Assembly: GCA_043228905.1 (NCBI GenBank)
Contig: JBHGNT010000020.1
Location: 11,036,001 to 11,100,000, forward strand
Length of the DNA stretch: 64,000 nucleotides
Origin: Azolla caroliniana
Lineage: Eukaryota; Polypodiophyta
Direction: 5' to 3'
Position numbers and translations under genes: made by a program
The notes under the pieces: model-generated
What the model was told of the DNA's origin: nothing
Databases searched by the model: none
What the model saw: the letters and a program-made list of their open reading frames with translations, nothing else
Shown: positions 22,911 through 35,731 of the stretch, in pieces
Position numbering within the stretch: position 1 is the stretch's first letter
Layout of the letters: every line of letters begins with the position of its first letter

Positions 22911-24010
22911 TTTTGAACTAGAGATGAGAACGTGTTGTACCTACTTGATTATTGTTGATTAGTGGAGTTTTGGTGTCGTTGTGAAAGGTCAAATTGAGCC
23001 TCTCAATGATCGAAAGTGAAATGAGAACCGACTCCGCCAACTGGCTCGATTTAGGGATCAAGACCAACCCTACTATGACAAATGCTTCCAACCGGCGGGA
23101 GACAAATACGACGACGATAACTACGGATATGACTGAGAACAACAATACGAGGAAGAGTATGCACCTTGGTACGCAAGAGAGCCACGAACCGAAAGAAGGT
23201 CTAAGCAACAATGTGAATGATTATGGTCGATTTGCGAACAACCGAAAATATGGCAACAAGTGGAGACTTGCAGGATCAACAACACAAAGACGTCAATCGG
23301 CCTAGTAATCGCTGGTGTTTCGTGAAACGAGGATCGAAGAGATGGCTGATGGCCGAGTCGAGCCCAACAATATGATCCTCGGCCATGAGACGAACCATCC
23401 TGGCAAGCACCGCCACCCCCAAATCGAACGAGGTGAATCAAGTCAGTCGGTGCCTATTATATGCTACAAGTGTCACTAGCCCAAAGCCCAGCTAACGAGT
23501 TGTAGGAGGTTTGCGCAAAATATCAAAAGGGTGAAGCTTGGATCAAGCTTCTGTTGGAAAGGCATCAACAATGATTGGACCATAAATGAGAAGAAGCTCC
23601 GACTCGGGGACGGCAAGAATGGTCGGCACAAGCGGCCGAACTGCAAAATATTTTGAGCTGATCAAGACAATCGCCGAAAAGAGGGCCGAGGATTCTACAA
23701 AATGGATGAGGATAGCATCAAACTGCTCCGAGAGGACCTAACCAAAGAATTCTACTCCCTCGCCCAAACACATAGCGCGGAGATCAGAAAATTAATCAAG
23801 GAATTCGAGGACGAGCAACTTCAACTCGCAATCGAGTTGGAAAAAATACAAACAGGAAAGAATCTGAGCCGAGGCAGAACCCGATGACCTAAGAAGAGTT
23901 TGAACATGAAACCGGTGAAGCAAAGGAAGAACAAGCACAAATATAGCTCGGCCGAGTTAAAAAAGAAAGCAGATGACTCCCAACCATTGTATGAAGCATA
24001 CGTACCATAC
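22911..24010 (+). pseudogene. Possible decayed gypsy-type gag region
   Basis: Hydrophilic, charged short frames are seen: 22994-23305 with many Asn/Thr/Arg, a partial CYKCH zinc-knuckle-like motif near 23461-23475, and 23702-23887 with a Glu/Lys-rich helical segment. The composition resembles a gypsy gag, but no domain can be named. Confidence 0.25.
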
Positions 24011-25866
24011 GTGCATTCGTGAATGATTGAAACTTTTGCGTAAGAAAAACACCCTCAAAGAATGATAAATACCATACTTTGGGTTTAACTATTTATTATG
24101 AGGTAAATAAGCCTAAAAATGAAAGAAAAACATTAAAAAATGGGAAAAAAAGAAAAGAAAACACAAGAATGTTTGAATAACATTCGCATTCGTTTTCCAA
24201 CGTAGGAAAACGAATATTATGTTAGACGAACACGCATTTTGCGTACTATGCTCGCAACAATAGTTGAGCATCTTGCATATTTTCGGAAGAAGAGTAAGTG
24301 GAAGACCTCAATTTTTGGCGATAGATATTTTTAGCATTATTCTTTTGATTTTTTGTGGGTTTGATCTGCAAGGCACTTATCCCACAGGCGTGTGCAGGTG
24401 TTGGCCAAGCAGGACGAACGAAGGTGTGAGAGGGGACAAGATGCCAAGCATAAGAAAAGTGGAACCAACAAAAAGATGAATAAGGTGCCAAAACTACTTG
24501 ATGATAGAAACGATTGTAACGGACCATGCTTCCCAGAAATAGGAAGCATAGAGGCCTATATAAGTATCGAGTGTTTGAGAGCGCAAGCGGGCTGAGGATA
24601 TATTATTTTGAGGTAAGAATTGTATAGAGAGGTGAGGACCTTTAGGAGGGGGCGAGTGTTATACCGACAATTGATTGGTACTTGTAACTATGTGTATTCT
24701 TAATAGATCATTCTTTCTTGTGGGGTAACCCTGTGTGTCTAATGTATGTTCTAAAGTGTATTGTTTGTCTGTAATCGCGAGCTTGTAATCGTTGTAGCCG
24801 ATTCGACGGGATACCTATTCCTGCGTCCCTTGTGAAGCTCTAAGATCGGTTCACATCTCTGAGTATTGTGCGGAACAAACGAGTTCGGGTATCCACAGTG
24901 AGAGTTATTTGGGAACCCTTGGGGGGGGTTAGTTTGTCACAGATCAACCAGACGTGCCAAAATTGTTACTGGTTTAGGGTAACACGATGCCGAGTCCTCA
25001 ATCCTTTGGGGTTCGGCTTAAGGGTATCGTGGTCAAGGAAAGAGTGCACACGTGTATACAAGAATCGCAATAGCTACCTTGATCATGGAAATTGTGGAGA
25101 CTACGCAGACGACTACAACCAACTCGTTACGTACTTAACATAGAGTACAATGACTTAACACAGATACGCTCAACACAAAAGAGAGGAACAGAAATAAGGC
25201 GAAATAGATCTATATTCTAGAGTTTTTCAGACAATATTACAATTAAATTTTACAGGTTTTCCATGCCCTTTATATAGGGTCATGGGCAGTTACGCTTGAC
25301 GTGTGAACCATTATCCCTCATGAATGCTTTTCGCTATTACGCCTTCCTTACTACACTTCGGCCGCACCCGTCTTCTTCTCTTGCCGTAACCATCCCTTTG
25401 TCTTTTCCCTTTTCTTCCTTTCCCACTTGATCATCTGAGGTGGCCAACATGCTCACGTAGGAAGCCCATGTATTCCCAACTAGAGGCTCATCAATCCAGT
25501 GTGGGTGCACGAAGAGCTTTAAGCCCTGTTACCGGTTGAGTCCGGGTGTAACTTCCTCTATCATAGTTTAATAGATTATCTTCGTTGTATCCGGACTTCT
25601 TTGTGTCGTGTGTCTCTGCCTCTGCTCGTATTCTCCTCTCTATTCCCTCTCACCTGCATGTGTACTCGAGCGTCCGAGCATGTGAGCTCATCGCTATTAC
25701 TCGGAGAGGAGAGCCGGAACAGTCACGTGCCCGGGCCATGTATTGGCTAAAATTTCCAGGGATTGACCCGGATAAACACTTCACTCACTCTTTCTACTGG
25801 CTTCTTCATTCAAGACCCCGACGGCCCCGCTCCAGATCCTACACGTAGCCACAAAATACCGCGACA
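24011..25866. other. LTR-like, unassigned retroelement debris
   Basis: No coding sequence recognised. CCTATATAAG at about 24553-24562 (plus) and CCCTATATAAAGG at about 25269-25281 (minus reading) look like TATA boxes of two different LTRs in opposite orientations. A G-run at 24922-24929 could be a polypurine tract. The segment ends with CCGCGACAA at 25859-25867, like the ends of the long repeats near 4521 and 5866, just before a LINE ORF1. Confidence 0.35.
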
Positions 25867-25911
25867 ATGTAGGTATAATCATTATGATGATGACCTAGAA
25901 CATGGGATAGA

Positions 25912-25969
25912 TGGGATGGACAGTCAGAGTGGTAGCTCAATACAAGCTATGGGAGCCTTTGTTCATGGA
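25912..25969 (+). pseudogene. LINE ORF1, first codons, split by copia insertion
   Basis: The frame MGWTVRVVAQYKLWEPLF reads into the ATGGA target site of the copia element at 25970. The same frame resumes at 36930 on its far side, so these are the two halves of one ORF1. Confidence 0.55.
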
Positions 25970-26014
25970 TGTAAAGAATCAAGAGATGGATTCTTGTGAA
26001 GTGGAATAGGTGTG

Positions 26015-26055
<41 letters not shown>

Positions 26056-26375
26056 AGATAGAGATAGGGATAGAGAGAGAGAGAGAGAGTATATGCAAGG
26101 TTAAGTATATTAACAAAGGAGATAGACACAACATTATACAAGGTGGGAGGTGGGTGCTTTATGTAGTCACCCTCTCTCTTCATTAACTACAAGAATCATG
26201 GAGCATGGGGAATGTGAAAGCTCATAAGTTATGTGTCATAGAATATGATTCTATGACTCATACTAAATGCTAGAATTCAAAGTGGTGACATAATGGTGAC
26301 TCTTGACCGTTGGAGTGTCTCTTCACTCTCAAGGTGAGTTCACACACTAGAACAAGTTGAGCTTGATTCTCAACA
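25970..26375 (-). repeat. 3' LTR of the outer copia
   Basis: In minus reading TGTTGAGAATCAAGCTC ... TTCTTTACA. Includes (GT)n at about 26020-26051 followed by a GA-rich tract. It differs from the 5' LTR chiefly in microsatellite length. Confidence 0.93.
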
Positions 26376-26646
26376 CGCCCCCTCAAGCTCAAGTCGGGTC
26401 GGTTTCAAACGGTATCCGAAATTCGCTTCAACTCGAGTTCCGGAGTCCGCGTCGACTCGCGTAGACTCGCTTTATGCGGAGTTGCGGAATCCGTGCTCCA
26501 GCTTGCGTTGTGCGTAGTTACGAAGTCTATGCTTCGGCTTGCGTGCGTAGTTGCGAAGTCTGTGCATCAGCTTGCATCTTTCTTCGCGGCTTTGCGCGGT
26601 AGATCGGCTCTTCGCTACTTCGTTGCATGGTTGCGGAATCCACGCG
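26376..26646 (-). other. 3' tail between RNase H and LTR of the outer copia
   Basis: About 270 bases with no clear frame. It contains degenerate tandem units built on a GCTTGCG...GTAGTTGCGAAGTC theme. The terminal polypurine tract (GAGCTTGAGGGGGCG in minus reading, 26390-26376) lies at the LTR border. Confidence 0.6.
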
Positions 26647-28986
26647 TTATTGCGTAGTGACTTTAGTACTCCCCCTCAAGCTTGGCAGGTCAGGGATTGT
26701 CAATCCGAGATCGGTTATGAATTGCCATAGCTTGTCGGCTCCTAAGGCTTTAGTGAAGATGTCGGCCTTCTGAAGATTGGTGCTAATGTGTTGCAGGTTG
26801 ACATCGCCAACTAGAACGCGCTCTCGGATGAAGTGATAGTGCACTTCGATGTGCTTTGTCCGCGCATGGAACACTGGGTTCCGAGCCATATAGATACTGC
26901 TCATGTTGTCGCAGTAAAGGGGAGTCGGATCCTCGATGGGTACGCCCAGATCCTTCAAAATCCTCTTAAGGCATACAGCTTCACATGCGGCCACTGCCAC
27001 GCCCCTGTGCTCGAAAGAGCGACGATTGGTTGCTTTTTGCTGCTCCAGGATATTACTCTACTGCCGAGGGAGAAAACAAATCCGGAGGTTGATCTTCTAT
27101 CGGCTTTGTAGCCAGCCCAATCAGCGTTTGTGTACCCCTCGAGTCGTATTGGCATCGCGGTCTTGTAGAGGATGCCGCAATCCATTGTGCCACTCACGTA
27201 TCGTAGAACTCGCTTAGCGCAATCCAAGTGAGTATCATGCGGTGTTTGCATGAATTGGCTAAGGAGACCGACTGGATAATTGAGATCGGGTCGTGTGATC
27301 GTGAGGTAGATCAGACTCCCGATGAGTTGCCGATACTGAGTCGGCTCACACGCTTTGGTGCCGGAGTTCACATCGAGTTTGAGATTGCGATCGAGCGGGG
27401 TTGCCGCGGATTTGCACTCCACCATACCGAACTTGTATAACAAGTTGAGGATGTAGTGCCGTTGAGAAATCATGATTTCGGCCGGAGTCCGAATAACCTC
27501 GATGCCGAGGAAGTAGTGGAGCTCCTTCATGTCCGTCATCTTGAACTTGTCAAAAAGGAGGGATTTGACCTTATTGATTTCGACGAGATGCTCACCTCCA
27601 ATAACTAGTTCATCCACATATAAGATGATGACGATCGGACTTGCGGAATCGCTTCGTATGTAGAGGGAGTTGTCTGATTTTGACATACAGAAGCCGATAT
27701 TATGAAGATATTGCGTTATCTTCGAGTGCCAAGCACGCGGTGCTTGCTTGAGGCCGTAGAGAGGCTTCTTGAGTCGGCAAACAACTTTCGGATGGGTGCT
27801 CGAGTTGAAGCCGGGTGGTTGTATCATGTACACCTCTTCTAATTCTCCTTGTAGAAAGGCGTTCTTGATGTCCATTTGATGGAGGTGCCACCCTTTCACC
27901 GCGGCAAACGCAATTACGGTCCGCACCGTTGTCATCTTTGCCACCGGGGCAAAGGTCTCTTTGTAGTCGACGCCATGCGTCTGAGTGTATCCTTTCGCTA
28001 CTGGTCGAGCTTTGTAGCGGTTTACGGAGCCATCGACGTTATACTTCACCTTGTAGATCCATCTGCATCCGATCGCCTTTTTGTGTGGTGAGGTGGGAAC
28101 GAGATCCCACGTCTCGTTCTTCCATAGTGCCTGCATCTCCTCGTTCATTGCTTTGATCCATCGCAGGTCCTTTGCGGCTTCCGAAAAGGTTTCCGGCTCC
28201 CGTACTGTCGCTACCTTCATCATAAAGGCGTAATGGTACGCCATATAATCGTTGTAGCCAAATCGGCTTATGGGGTTCTTTTCACAAGTGGATCGGCGGG
28301 GCTTTTCATTTGCAGAGATGAGGGCTTTCTTAGCTCCGATTGGTACATCGAAGCCGCCGAACTCACTGTCGAGTGAGTGAGTCCACTCATCGTCGTTGAA
28401 GCGACCGTCTTCGTATTCCAACATTTTCGCCTTGCCTTTGTCCATCTTCGGGCTAGGCCGTGATGTGCTTTGATCGCTCAAAGGCTCTTGTGGTCCGCTC
28501 AATCGGGTTGTGATCGGACTTTCTTCGAATATGCGCATAAGGCGATCTTTATCCTCGATCTCTTGTTCGGCGAATTCTGGGTCGAGTGGAGTCGGAGTCG
28601 GAGTTGTCTCTGGTGCGTACCAGTATGCGGACTCGTCAAAAACGACGTCTCGACTTACTCGAGATTTTCGAGTTGAGGGGTTGTAGCACTTGTACCCCTT
28701 TTGCTCCAATGAGTATCCTACAAGGATACATTTCTCCGACTTCGGGTCAAGCTTTTGACGCTTCTCGTCGGGTATGTGCACGTATGCTATCGCACCAAAT
28801 ATCCGGATGTGCGATAAGTCCGGCTTCTTTCCGAAGTATTTTTCATGCGGAGTGACCTCGTGCACGGCGGATGTTGTGCACCGGTTCATTAGGTAGACGG
28901 CTGTATTTGCAGCTTCGGCCCAATATGACTTGGGCATATGCTTCTTGTTCATCATGGCCCACGCTACTTCGAGGATGTGCCGATTT
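26647..28986 (-). pseudogene. Outer copia pol: integrase end, RT, RNase H
   Basis: Minus reading continues the integrase from the inner insertion point (ILEVAWAMMNKKHMPKSYWAEAANTAVYLMNR). It then gives a linker, RT (GCRWIYKVKYN, KNAFLQGELEEVYMIQPPGF, YGLKQAPRAW) and RNase H (YTNADWAG, then across a frameshift near 26985 the terminal NMSSIYMARNPVFHARTKH segment to 26647). The RT motif reads YVDE near 27608-27620 instead of YVDD, and RNase H has N for the first D of TDADW. A second polypurine tract (CTTGAGGGGG, 26680-26671) lies inside the last codons. This piece holds the part of pol 3' of the inner element. Confidence 0.9.
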
Positions 28987-29617
28987 TGACAGGAACTACG
29001 CGCTCCCGATGAACAACGCTCGGCCACAACCAAGCTTAGAATCAAACACAGAAAGACGGGAATGAATGCACGACACAAAGGAGAGAAGAGTACACAGGAT
29101 GTTTAACGTGGAAAACCCTGAGAGGGAAAAAACCATGGGAGTCCACAGACTCCAAACTATCACTATATCACAATGATTACAACAGTGAGCTCACGGAGGC
29201 AATGACCTTGTGCTCACGATCTTCGCCACAGGCGGCGGTGACAACAGAGGCAACGACCTCTTCCTCTCTCTCTCTCTGTACACTGTTGCGCTCTAATCTT
29301 GCGCCAACAAGAATGACAACTACATTCACTGAGTTTGCCCTAAGTCATATTTATACTAAAATGACTTTTTGGCTATTTACAAATATAGCCCCGATAGACT
29401 CTCAGAAACATATTTACGAATATGTCCCTTCATCCGGTGAGCACTCCTCACCGGGCCCGCATCATCCGGCGCTTGCCGGGTACTCATCATCCGGTTCTCA
29501 CCAGGTCTTCCGTTGCCAGGTACTTCACATCCGGTTCTCACCGGGTCTTCCGTTGCCGGGTACTCCTCATCCGGTTCTCACCGGGTCATCCCATTCGGAG
29601 GGACCTGTTTCCTAACA
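28987..29617 (-). repeat. 3' LTR of the inner copia
   Basis: In minus reading TGTTAGGAAACAGG ... TTCCTGTCA. U3 is made of imperfect tandem units with CCGGTGAGAACCGGATG and CCCGGCAACGGAAGA. A TATA-like TAGTATAAATATGAC is present, as in the 5' LTR. Confidence 0.92.
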
Positions 29618-29626
29618 AACTCCCCT

Positions 29627-31305
29627 TCACTCCGGCATGGGATGTCTTAGTAGTCCGACCCGCTTCCGACATGCATCCAGCTTGTCAGGTGTCAGTACTT
29701 TGGTTAGCATATCTGACCCGTTCTCGGCCATGTGGATCTTCGTCACCGCGAACTCCTGGTCATCTACTCTTTCCCGGATCCAGTGATACCTACGCTGGAT
29801 ATGCTTCGTCCGGGAATGGTAGGCCGCATTCTTAGCAAGGTGGATGGCACTTTGACTATTGCAATAGAGCCGGAATTCATCTTGCCGGATACCGAGCTCT
29901 CCGATGAAGTCCTTCATCCATAATATTTCCTTGCCGGCTTCCACAGCCGCCATGTACTCCGCTTCCATGGTTGACAACGCAACCGTCTTCTGCAGCCTCG
30001 ACTGCCATGAAACAGCTCCCCCTGCATATGCCATTACATACCCGGATGTAGACCAGCTGGTATCCACATCAGCCGACATGTCCGAATCGGTAAACCGTCA
30101 AGTTGAGGTTTACCGGAGCCGAATCAGAGACACATATTTGAAGTTCCCTTCAAGTACCGGAGTATCCATTTGATTGCGTTCCAGTGCTCCTTGCCGGGAT
30201 TGCTCATAAACCGGCTCACCTCTCCGACTACATATCCTATATCCGGTCGGGTACACACCATTGCGTACATTAAGCTCCCGACGGCAGAGGCATATGGAAC
30301 CTTCATCATATCCGCCTTCTCTGCTTTCGTCTTCGGGCTTTGCTTACTGGATAACCTGCAGTTTGCCGGAAGTGTCGATCCGACCGGTTTCGTATCTGAC
30401 ATGTTGAACCGCTAAAGCACCTTTGTCACGTACTTCTCCTGTGACAGCCACAATTGCTTCGTTGGCCGGTTCCAGATGATATGCATCCCCAACATCTGTC
30501 TTGTCGAACCCAAGTCTTTCATTGAGAAGGTCTGGTTGAGAGCCTTCTTCAGCATCCGTATTTTGGCTTGGTCCCGTTCGACGATCAACATGTTGTCCAC
30601 GTACAGAAGGAGTATCAGGAAGTCGCCTCCTTCGAACTTCTTCACAAACACACAGTGATCGGCCTGCGTCTTGTGGTACCCTTGATCGGTCATGAAGGAG
30701 TCGAACTTCCGGTACCATTGTCGAGGAGCCTGCTTCAGTCCGTACATGCTCTTCTTCAACCGGCAAACCAGTTGCTCCTTCCCTTTCTCCATGAATCCTT
30801 CCGGTTGTTGCATGTAGATCTCCTCTTCGAGGTCACCGTGAAGGAATGCCGTCTTCACGTCCAGCTGCTCTACCTCGGGGTCCATGCTTGCCGCTATACT
30901 CAGCACCGTCCGGATGGAGGTCATCTTTACAACCGGGGCAAATATCTCGTCAAAGTCCACGCCCTTCTTCTGCTGGAACCCCTTCACCACGATCCTGGCT
31001 TTGTATCTTGGGGGGTTGCCGGCATCTCCCGGTTTCAACTTGTACACCCACTTGTTTCGGAGTACCCGCTTTCCTTTCGGCAACTCCACCAATTCGTACG
31101 TATGGTTCTCATGCAAGGAATCCATCTCATCCTGCATGGCACTTAACCATTTTCGGCTGTGGGTATCATCCTTCGCTTCTTTGAAGCTTTCTGGCTCCCC
31201 CTCATCGGTTAGCAGCACATGCTTTGCATCCGGAAATCTCCGGGGGGCCCTTCTCTCTATGAGAGGATATCTCCGTCTCTGGGCTTCGGTAACCGACTCC
31301 TCCAT
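29627..31305 (-). pseudogene. Inner copia RT and RNase H
   Basis: Minus-strand blocks in order: 31305-30412 (RT: KWVYKLKPGDAGN, LDVKTAFLHGDLEEEIYM, YGLKQAPRQW), 30402-30124 (VGSLMYAMVCTRPD) and 30079-29627 (RNase H: STSGYVMAYAGG, MEAEYMAAVEAGKE, SQSAIHLAKN). The polymerase motif reads YVDN near 30590-30605, losing the second catalytic Asp. Breaks separate the blocks near 30410 and 30100. The polypurine tract sits at the 29618 border (CCGGAGTGAAGGGGAGTT in minus reading). Confidence 0.88.
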
Positions 31306-32811
31306 TTGCTCTTCATCTGAATCCGATTCGGGGCCTTGGCCGGTTCCGGTTTCAGCTTCCTCTACTTCTTCTTCTGCCGGTTCGATATTCTCACCGTAAC
31401 CAGCTGGTTCCTTGAGTGCTAACTAGTCTCTTGCCGGTTGAGTCGGCTCATTGTAGAATCGATCCTTACCGGTCGACTCAGAGTTCATTATCTTCTTCTC
31501 CGACTCCCAGTCGGCGAGCGTCTTGTCCTCCATGAAGATAATATCTCGACTCCGGAATACCTTCTTGTCGACCAGGTCCCACACTCGGTAGCCGAACTCA
31601 TTGTCGTCGTAATCGAGGAATATGCATGGCCGGGTCTTTGGATCTAACTTTCCTCTCTAGTCCTTAGCTACATGCACGTACGCGAGACACCCGAACACCT
31701 TCAGATGCCGGTAAGACACTTCGTTACCGGTCCACACTCTCTGCGGCGTGTCTCCGTCCAAGGGTACTGAGGGTGATCTGTTTATCACACATGTCGCCGT
31801 CGACAGTGCCTCAGCCCAAAATTTCTTGGGTAGTTTTGCATGCGCCAGCATACTCCGGACCCTCTCCATTATGGTCCGGTTCATCCTCTCGGCCAGCCCG
31901 TTTAGTTCCGGCGTCTTCGGCACGGTAAATTCGAGCCAGATTCCCTTCGAGCGATAGTACTCCTCGAACTGCCTCCAATATTCACCTCCGTTATCTGCTC
32001 GAACCGCCTTCAGCTTCCGGCCGGTTTCTCTTTCCACTCTCGCGTGGAGCTCTTTGAAGACGGATAACACCTGATCCTTCGTCTTCAATGGTGTGGCCCA
32101 CAGCTTCCGGCTGTGGTCATCTATGAACGTCACGAAGTACTGCGATCCAGCATGTGACTTCGTGTCCACTTGACATACATCAGTATGCACCAACTCCAGT
32201 GGTGCATTACGTCTCATCGGTAGCCTCGATCGGAAGGAGGTCCGGTTTTGTTTACCGGCCAGACAGTCAGTGCACTTCTCCAAGTGCACGTTCTTCACTG
32301 GAATGAGGTTGTCGTCTACAAGCCTCTTCATCCCCTTCTTGCTCATGTGACACAACCTCTTGTGCCATAGCTCACTGGCAGTGTCGGATGCCACATTCAC
32401 TTCCTCCGGACATAACCGGGCATTCATCAGGTACAATGTGTTTACCTTCTAGGCCCGAGCCACAATCAGGCTCCCTTTGCTGAACTTCATAACACCGTTC
32501 CGGATGCTACATGTGTAGCCTTCATCATCTAGCCGACCGACTGATATTAGGTTCAGACGAACCTCCGGAATGTGTCGGACATCCTTCAGCAACAGCTTGC
32601 ATCCGGTTGGTGTTGTCAACCACACGTCTCCTATGCCAACAATTCGGCATGTACCTTCATTCCCCATCCAGACACAACCGTGATCACCGGCTGAGTAGGA
32701 TGAGAAGCATTTCCAGTCCGGGGTAAGGTGGAATGACGCTCCGGAGTCGACCACCCAGGTCATCTCGTCGCCGGCAAGGTTTAGCTCACTCTCCTCGGTG
32801 ATGAGCATCAA
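31306..32811 (-). pseudogene. Inner copia protease and integrase
   Basis: Minus reading: protease with WVVDSGASFHLTPD near 32735-32765 (active-site DSGA intact), the spacer (LKDVRHIPEVRLNLISVGRLDDEGY), a stop at about 32447, then integrase zinc domain (HKRLCHMSKKGM ... CTDCLAGKQNRT) and core (VHTDVCQVDTKS, RADNGGEYW, NGLAERMNRT). The acidic linker 31306-31656 is broken. Confidence 0.87.
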
Positions 32812-33672
32812 CTCTTCTTCACTTGCCGCGATTGTCGTCGTTCCCTTTCAGTCCGGCCCCCTCCGGTCTTTACCGTTCCGGTCCAGTGTCCGCTTTAAAT
32901 CGGTACCGTCAGTTTCCTTGTCTTTTCGGAAATGCCGACAGTTCTTCTGGAAGTGTCCCAGCTTGCTGCAATAGAAGCAAGTAGGCCTCCCCCTTGACTT
33001 TGACCGTGTCCCCGACTTTTCCCGGTTCTAGGGACTACGGTTCCTTTGTCTTCCACGTTCCGATTCAGTAAGGAGCGCTTTGGAGTCGGAGCTCGTATCC
33101 TTATCTTTCCGATGTGCCTCCTCATCTAGCAAGCTCGACTTCACTCTTGCTAGGGATAACCGTTTCCCTTCCGGCCCGGCGTTGCCCAAAGTGACAACCA
33201 ACGTCTCCCAGCTATCCGGGAGGGAACCAAGCAGGAGTAGCGCTAGTACCTCATCGGCGAGAGGTACTTCCAATGATGTTGCCTAGTGTATCAGCCCCTA
33301 GAAGGCATTTATGTGCTCCGGCATGCTGGAGCCATCTTGGTACCGGAGTCTTACTAGCTTTCGGAATACCGAAACCTGGTTAACAACATTTTTGTTCTGA
33401 AACATAATGCCGATCTTCTCCCAGAGCTCATGAGTCTTGCTCTCTTCATTGAAGTTGTTGTAAAGGCTCATGTCGATGAAGCACCATATGTACGCCGTTG
33501 TCTTCATGTGCATCACCTCCCATATCGCGGCGTCGATTTTGTCCGGTCTCTTGTCCCCGAACTGAACCGACAACCAAAGATCTTTAACCACGAGCATGTC
33601 CCTCATCTTCGACTTCCACACGAAATAGTTGGAGCCTGTGAGCTTGAACATGCCTCCCAACGATTCGTCCAT
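32812..33672 (-). pseudogene. Inner copia gag
   Basis: Starts at 33672 (MDESLGGMFKLTGSNYFVWKSKM), 30 bases after the LTR in minus reading. Gag continues across breaks near 33297 and 33027. The CCHC knuckle CFYCSKLGHFQKNC lies near 32937-32980. The primer site TGGTATCAGAGC (minus) lies at about 33699-33688. Confidence 0.85.
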
Positions 33673-33701
33673 TTTCTGTGTCGTTTTGCTCTGATACCAC
33701 T

Positions 33702-33956
33702 TGACAGGAACTACGCGCTCCCGATGAACAACGCTCGGCCATAACCAAGCTTAGAATCAAACATAGAAAGATGGGAATGAATGCATGACACAAAGGAGAG
33801 AAGAGTACACCCTGAGAGGGAAAAAACCACGGGAGTCCACAGACTCCAAACTATCACTATATCACAATGATTACAACAGTGAGCTCACGGAGGCAACGAC
33901 CTCGTGCTCACGATCTTCGTCACAGGTGGTGGTGACAACAGAGGCAATGACCTCTT

Positions 33957-33990
<34 letters not shown>

Positions 33991-34377
33991 CACTGTTGCG
34001 CTCTAATCTTGCTCCAACAAGAATGACAACTACATTCACTAAGTTTGCCCTAAGTCATATTTATACTAAAATGAATTTTCGGCTATTTACAAATATAGCC
34101 CCGATGGACTTTTAGAAACATATTTACGAGTATGTCCCTTCATCCGGTGAGCACTCCTCACCGGGCCCGCATCATCCGGCGCTTGCCGGGTACTCATCAT
34201 CCGGTTCTTACCGGGTCTTCCGTTGCCGGGTACTTCACATCCGGTTCTCACCGGGTCTTCACCATCTGACGCTTGCCGGGTACTCATCATCTGGTTCTCA
34301 CTAGGTCTTCCGTTGCCGAGTACTCCTCATCCGGTTCTCACCACGTCATCCCATCCGGAGGGACCTGTTTCCTAACA
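33702..34377 (-). repeat. 5' LTR of the inner copia
   Basis: Same termini as 28987-29617 but 45 bases longer, with an additional tandem U3 unit (about 34255-34330) and a (CT)n tract at about 33960-33986. It lacks a short segment present in the other LTR near 29100. Confidence 0.92.
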
Positions 34378-35731
34378 GATTTTTGCGCTCAGCTACTCCG
34401 TTTTGTTGCGAAGTGTGTCGGCAAGTGAATTCTCGCCGAATTCCTTCCTTTCGGAGATACGCCGTGAAATCGTTCAAGAAGTACTCCTTGCCGCCATCCG
34501 ATCGAAGGCATCGGACATGTCGACCCGTGGCTTTCTCGACTTCATTCTTGAAATTTTGGAAGTGTCCGAACACTTCGCTCTTTTGCCGCATCGGGTAGAT
34601 CCAAGTGTGATTAGAGAAGTCATCGATGAAGAGCACGTAATATCGGCATCCGCCGAATGTAGCCGTCTGCGCCAGTCCCCATACGTCAGAATGGACTAAG
34701 TCGAGTAGACCTTTGCTCACGTTCCGCTCTTTCGGGGATGGGTGTCAGTGTTGCTTGCCGAATTGGCCCGCTTCGCATACACCTTCAATCTCCTTCTCTT
34801 TGAATGTCGGGAGTCCGATGATGACTCCTTTCGATTTCATTGCTTTGAGTTTGTTGAGATTGATGTGGCCGATTCACTTGTGTCATAGCTCTATGTCGGA
34901 GTCGGCTTTCGTGTTTTTCGCGAACATGGCGGATTTCATCTCGCATGAATCGAGAATGAACATCCGGCCCTCTCTTCGTTCGCGTGCGATGAGTCGGCCC
35001 TCTTTTCCGATGAAGCAACCACCTTGATTAAATCGAACTTGCATCCCTTGCTCTACAATTTGGCCGACGGAGACCAAATTCTTCGTAATGGTCGGTACAT
35101 GCAAGACATTTTTAATGTAATTTTTCTTACCTTCTTTTCCGAACAAAACATTGCCAATGTGCCGAATCGGGTGCGTAGTGTCGTCTCCGGTTTCGACATA
35201 GCCGGGTCGGTCTGGCTCTTGAAGTTCTCGGAACCATTCTTGATGTGATGTCATATGGTTCGAGGCACCGGAATCGACGAACCATATGTCTTCCGAACCA
35301 GAGGCACTAGTTGAGGTAGCGGCTGACATAGAGTTTGCTCTATGTTTCATCATGAACATTCCACCACGGTCAGAGTTGTGCGCATACATTCCACCACGAT
35401 CTTCGTAATCGGAGTTGTGCCCGTAAATTTCGCCACGGTCGGAGTTGTGTGCATACATTCTGCCACGATCTTCATAGTCGGAGTTGTGTGCGTAATTTGT
35501 GAGTTGTCGGCTTGTGGAAGCCGATTCACGCGTCTTCTTTCGGCACTCTTCTTCGTGGTGGCCGAGCTTTCCGCAATATCCGCATTCGGTCGCGTTTTGA
35601 CGGCTCGACACGGAGTGGAAGCTCCCACTTCTTGTGAAGGTTCCTCGTTGGCCTCCATTTTGCGGACGAAATTGGGAGTTGTTGTCGTAGGTCGGACCTC
35701 GTCCGCCTTGTCCTTGCCCGAATCGGCCTCT
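34378..35731 (-). pseudogene. Outer copia nucleocapsid, protease and integrase N-part
   Basis: Minus reading: a CCHC knuckle (CGYCGKLGHHEEEC, near 35540-35585); repeated SDYEDRG/AHNSDRG units of about 14 residues (35390-35500); protease WFVDSGASNHMTS near 35255-35290; NVLHVPTITKNLVSVGQI; then, after a frameshift near 34880, the integrase zinc domain and core (LVHSDVWG, RSDGGKEYF) ending NGVAERKN at the GATTT insertion point. The other half of the integrase begins at 28986. Confidence 0.88.

Larger units (their letters stand above)
28987..34377 (-). mobile_element. Inner Ty1/copia (Tnt1-like), TSD GATTT, nested in the outer integrase
   Basis: LTRs at 33702-34377 (5', 676 bases) and 28987-29617 (3', 631 bases) flank a minus-strand gag-pol. 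GATTT stands at 28982-28986 and 34378-34382, a perfect target duplication inside the integrase of the outer element. Coding parts are related to those of the young element at 44727-50074 but carry many frameshifts and stops. The LTRs differ by several indels, including tandem GCCGGGTACT/GGTTCTCACC units, so this insertion is older than 44727-50074. Confidence 0.95.
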
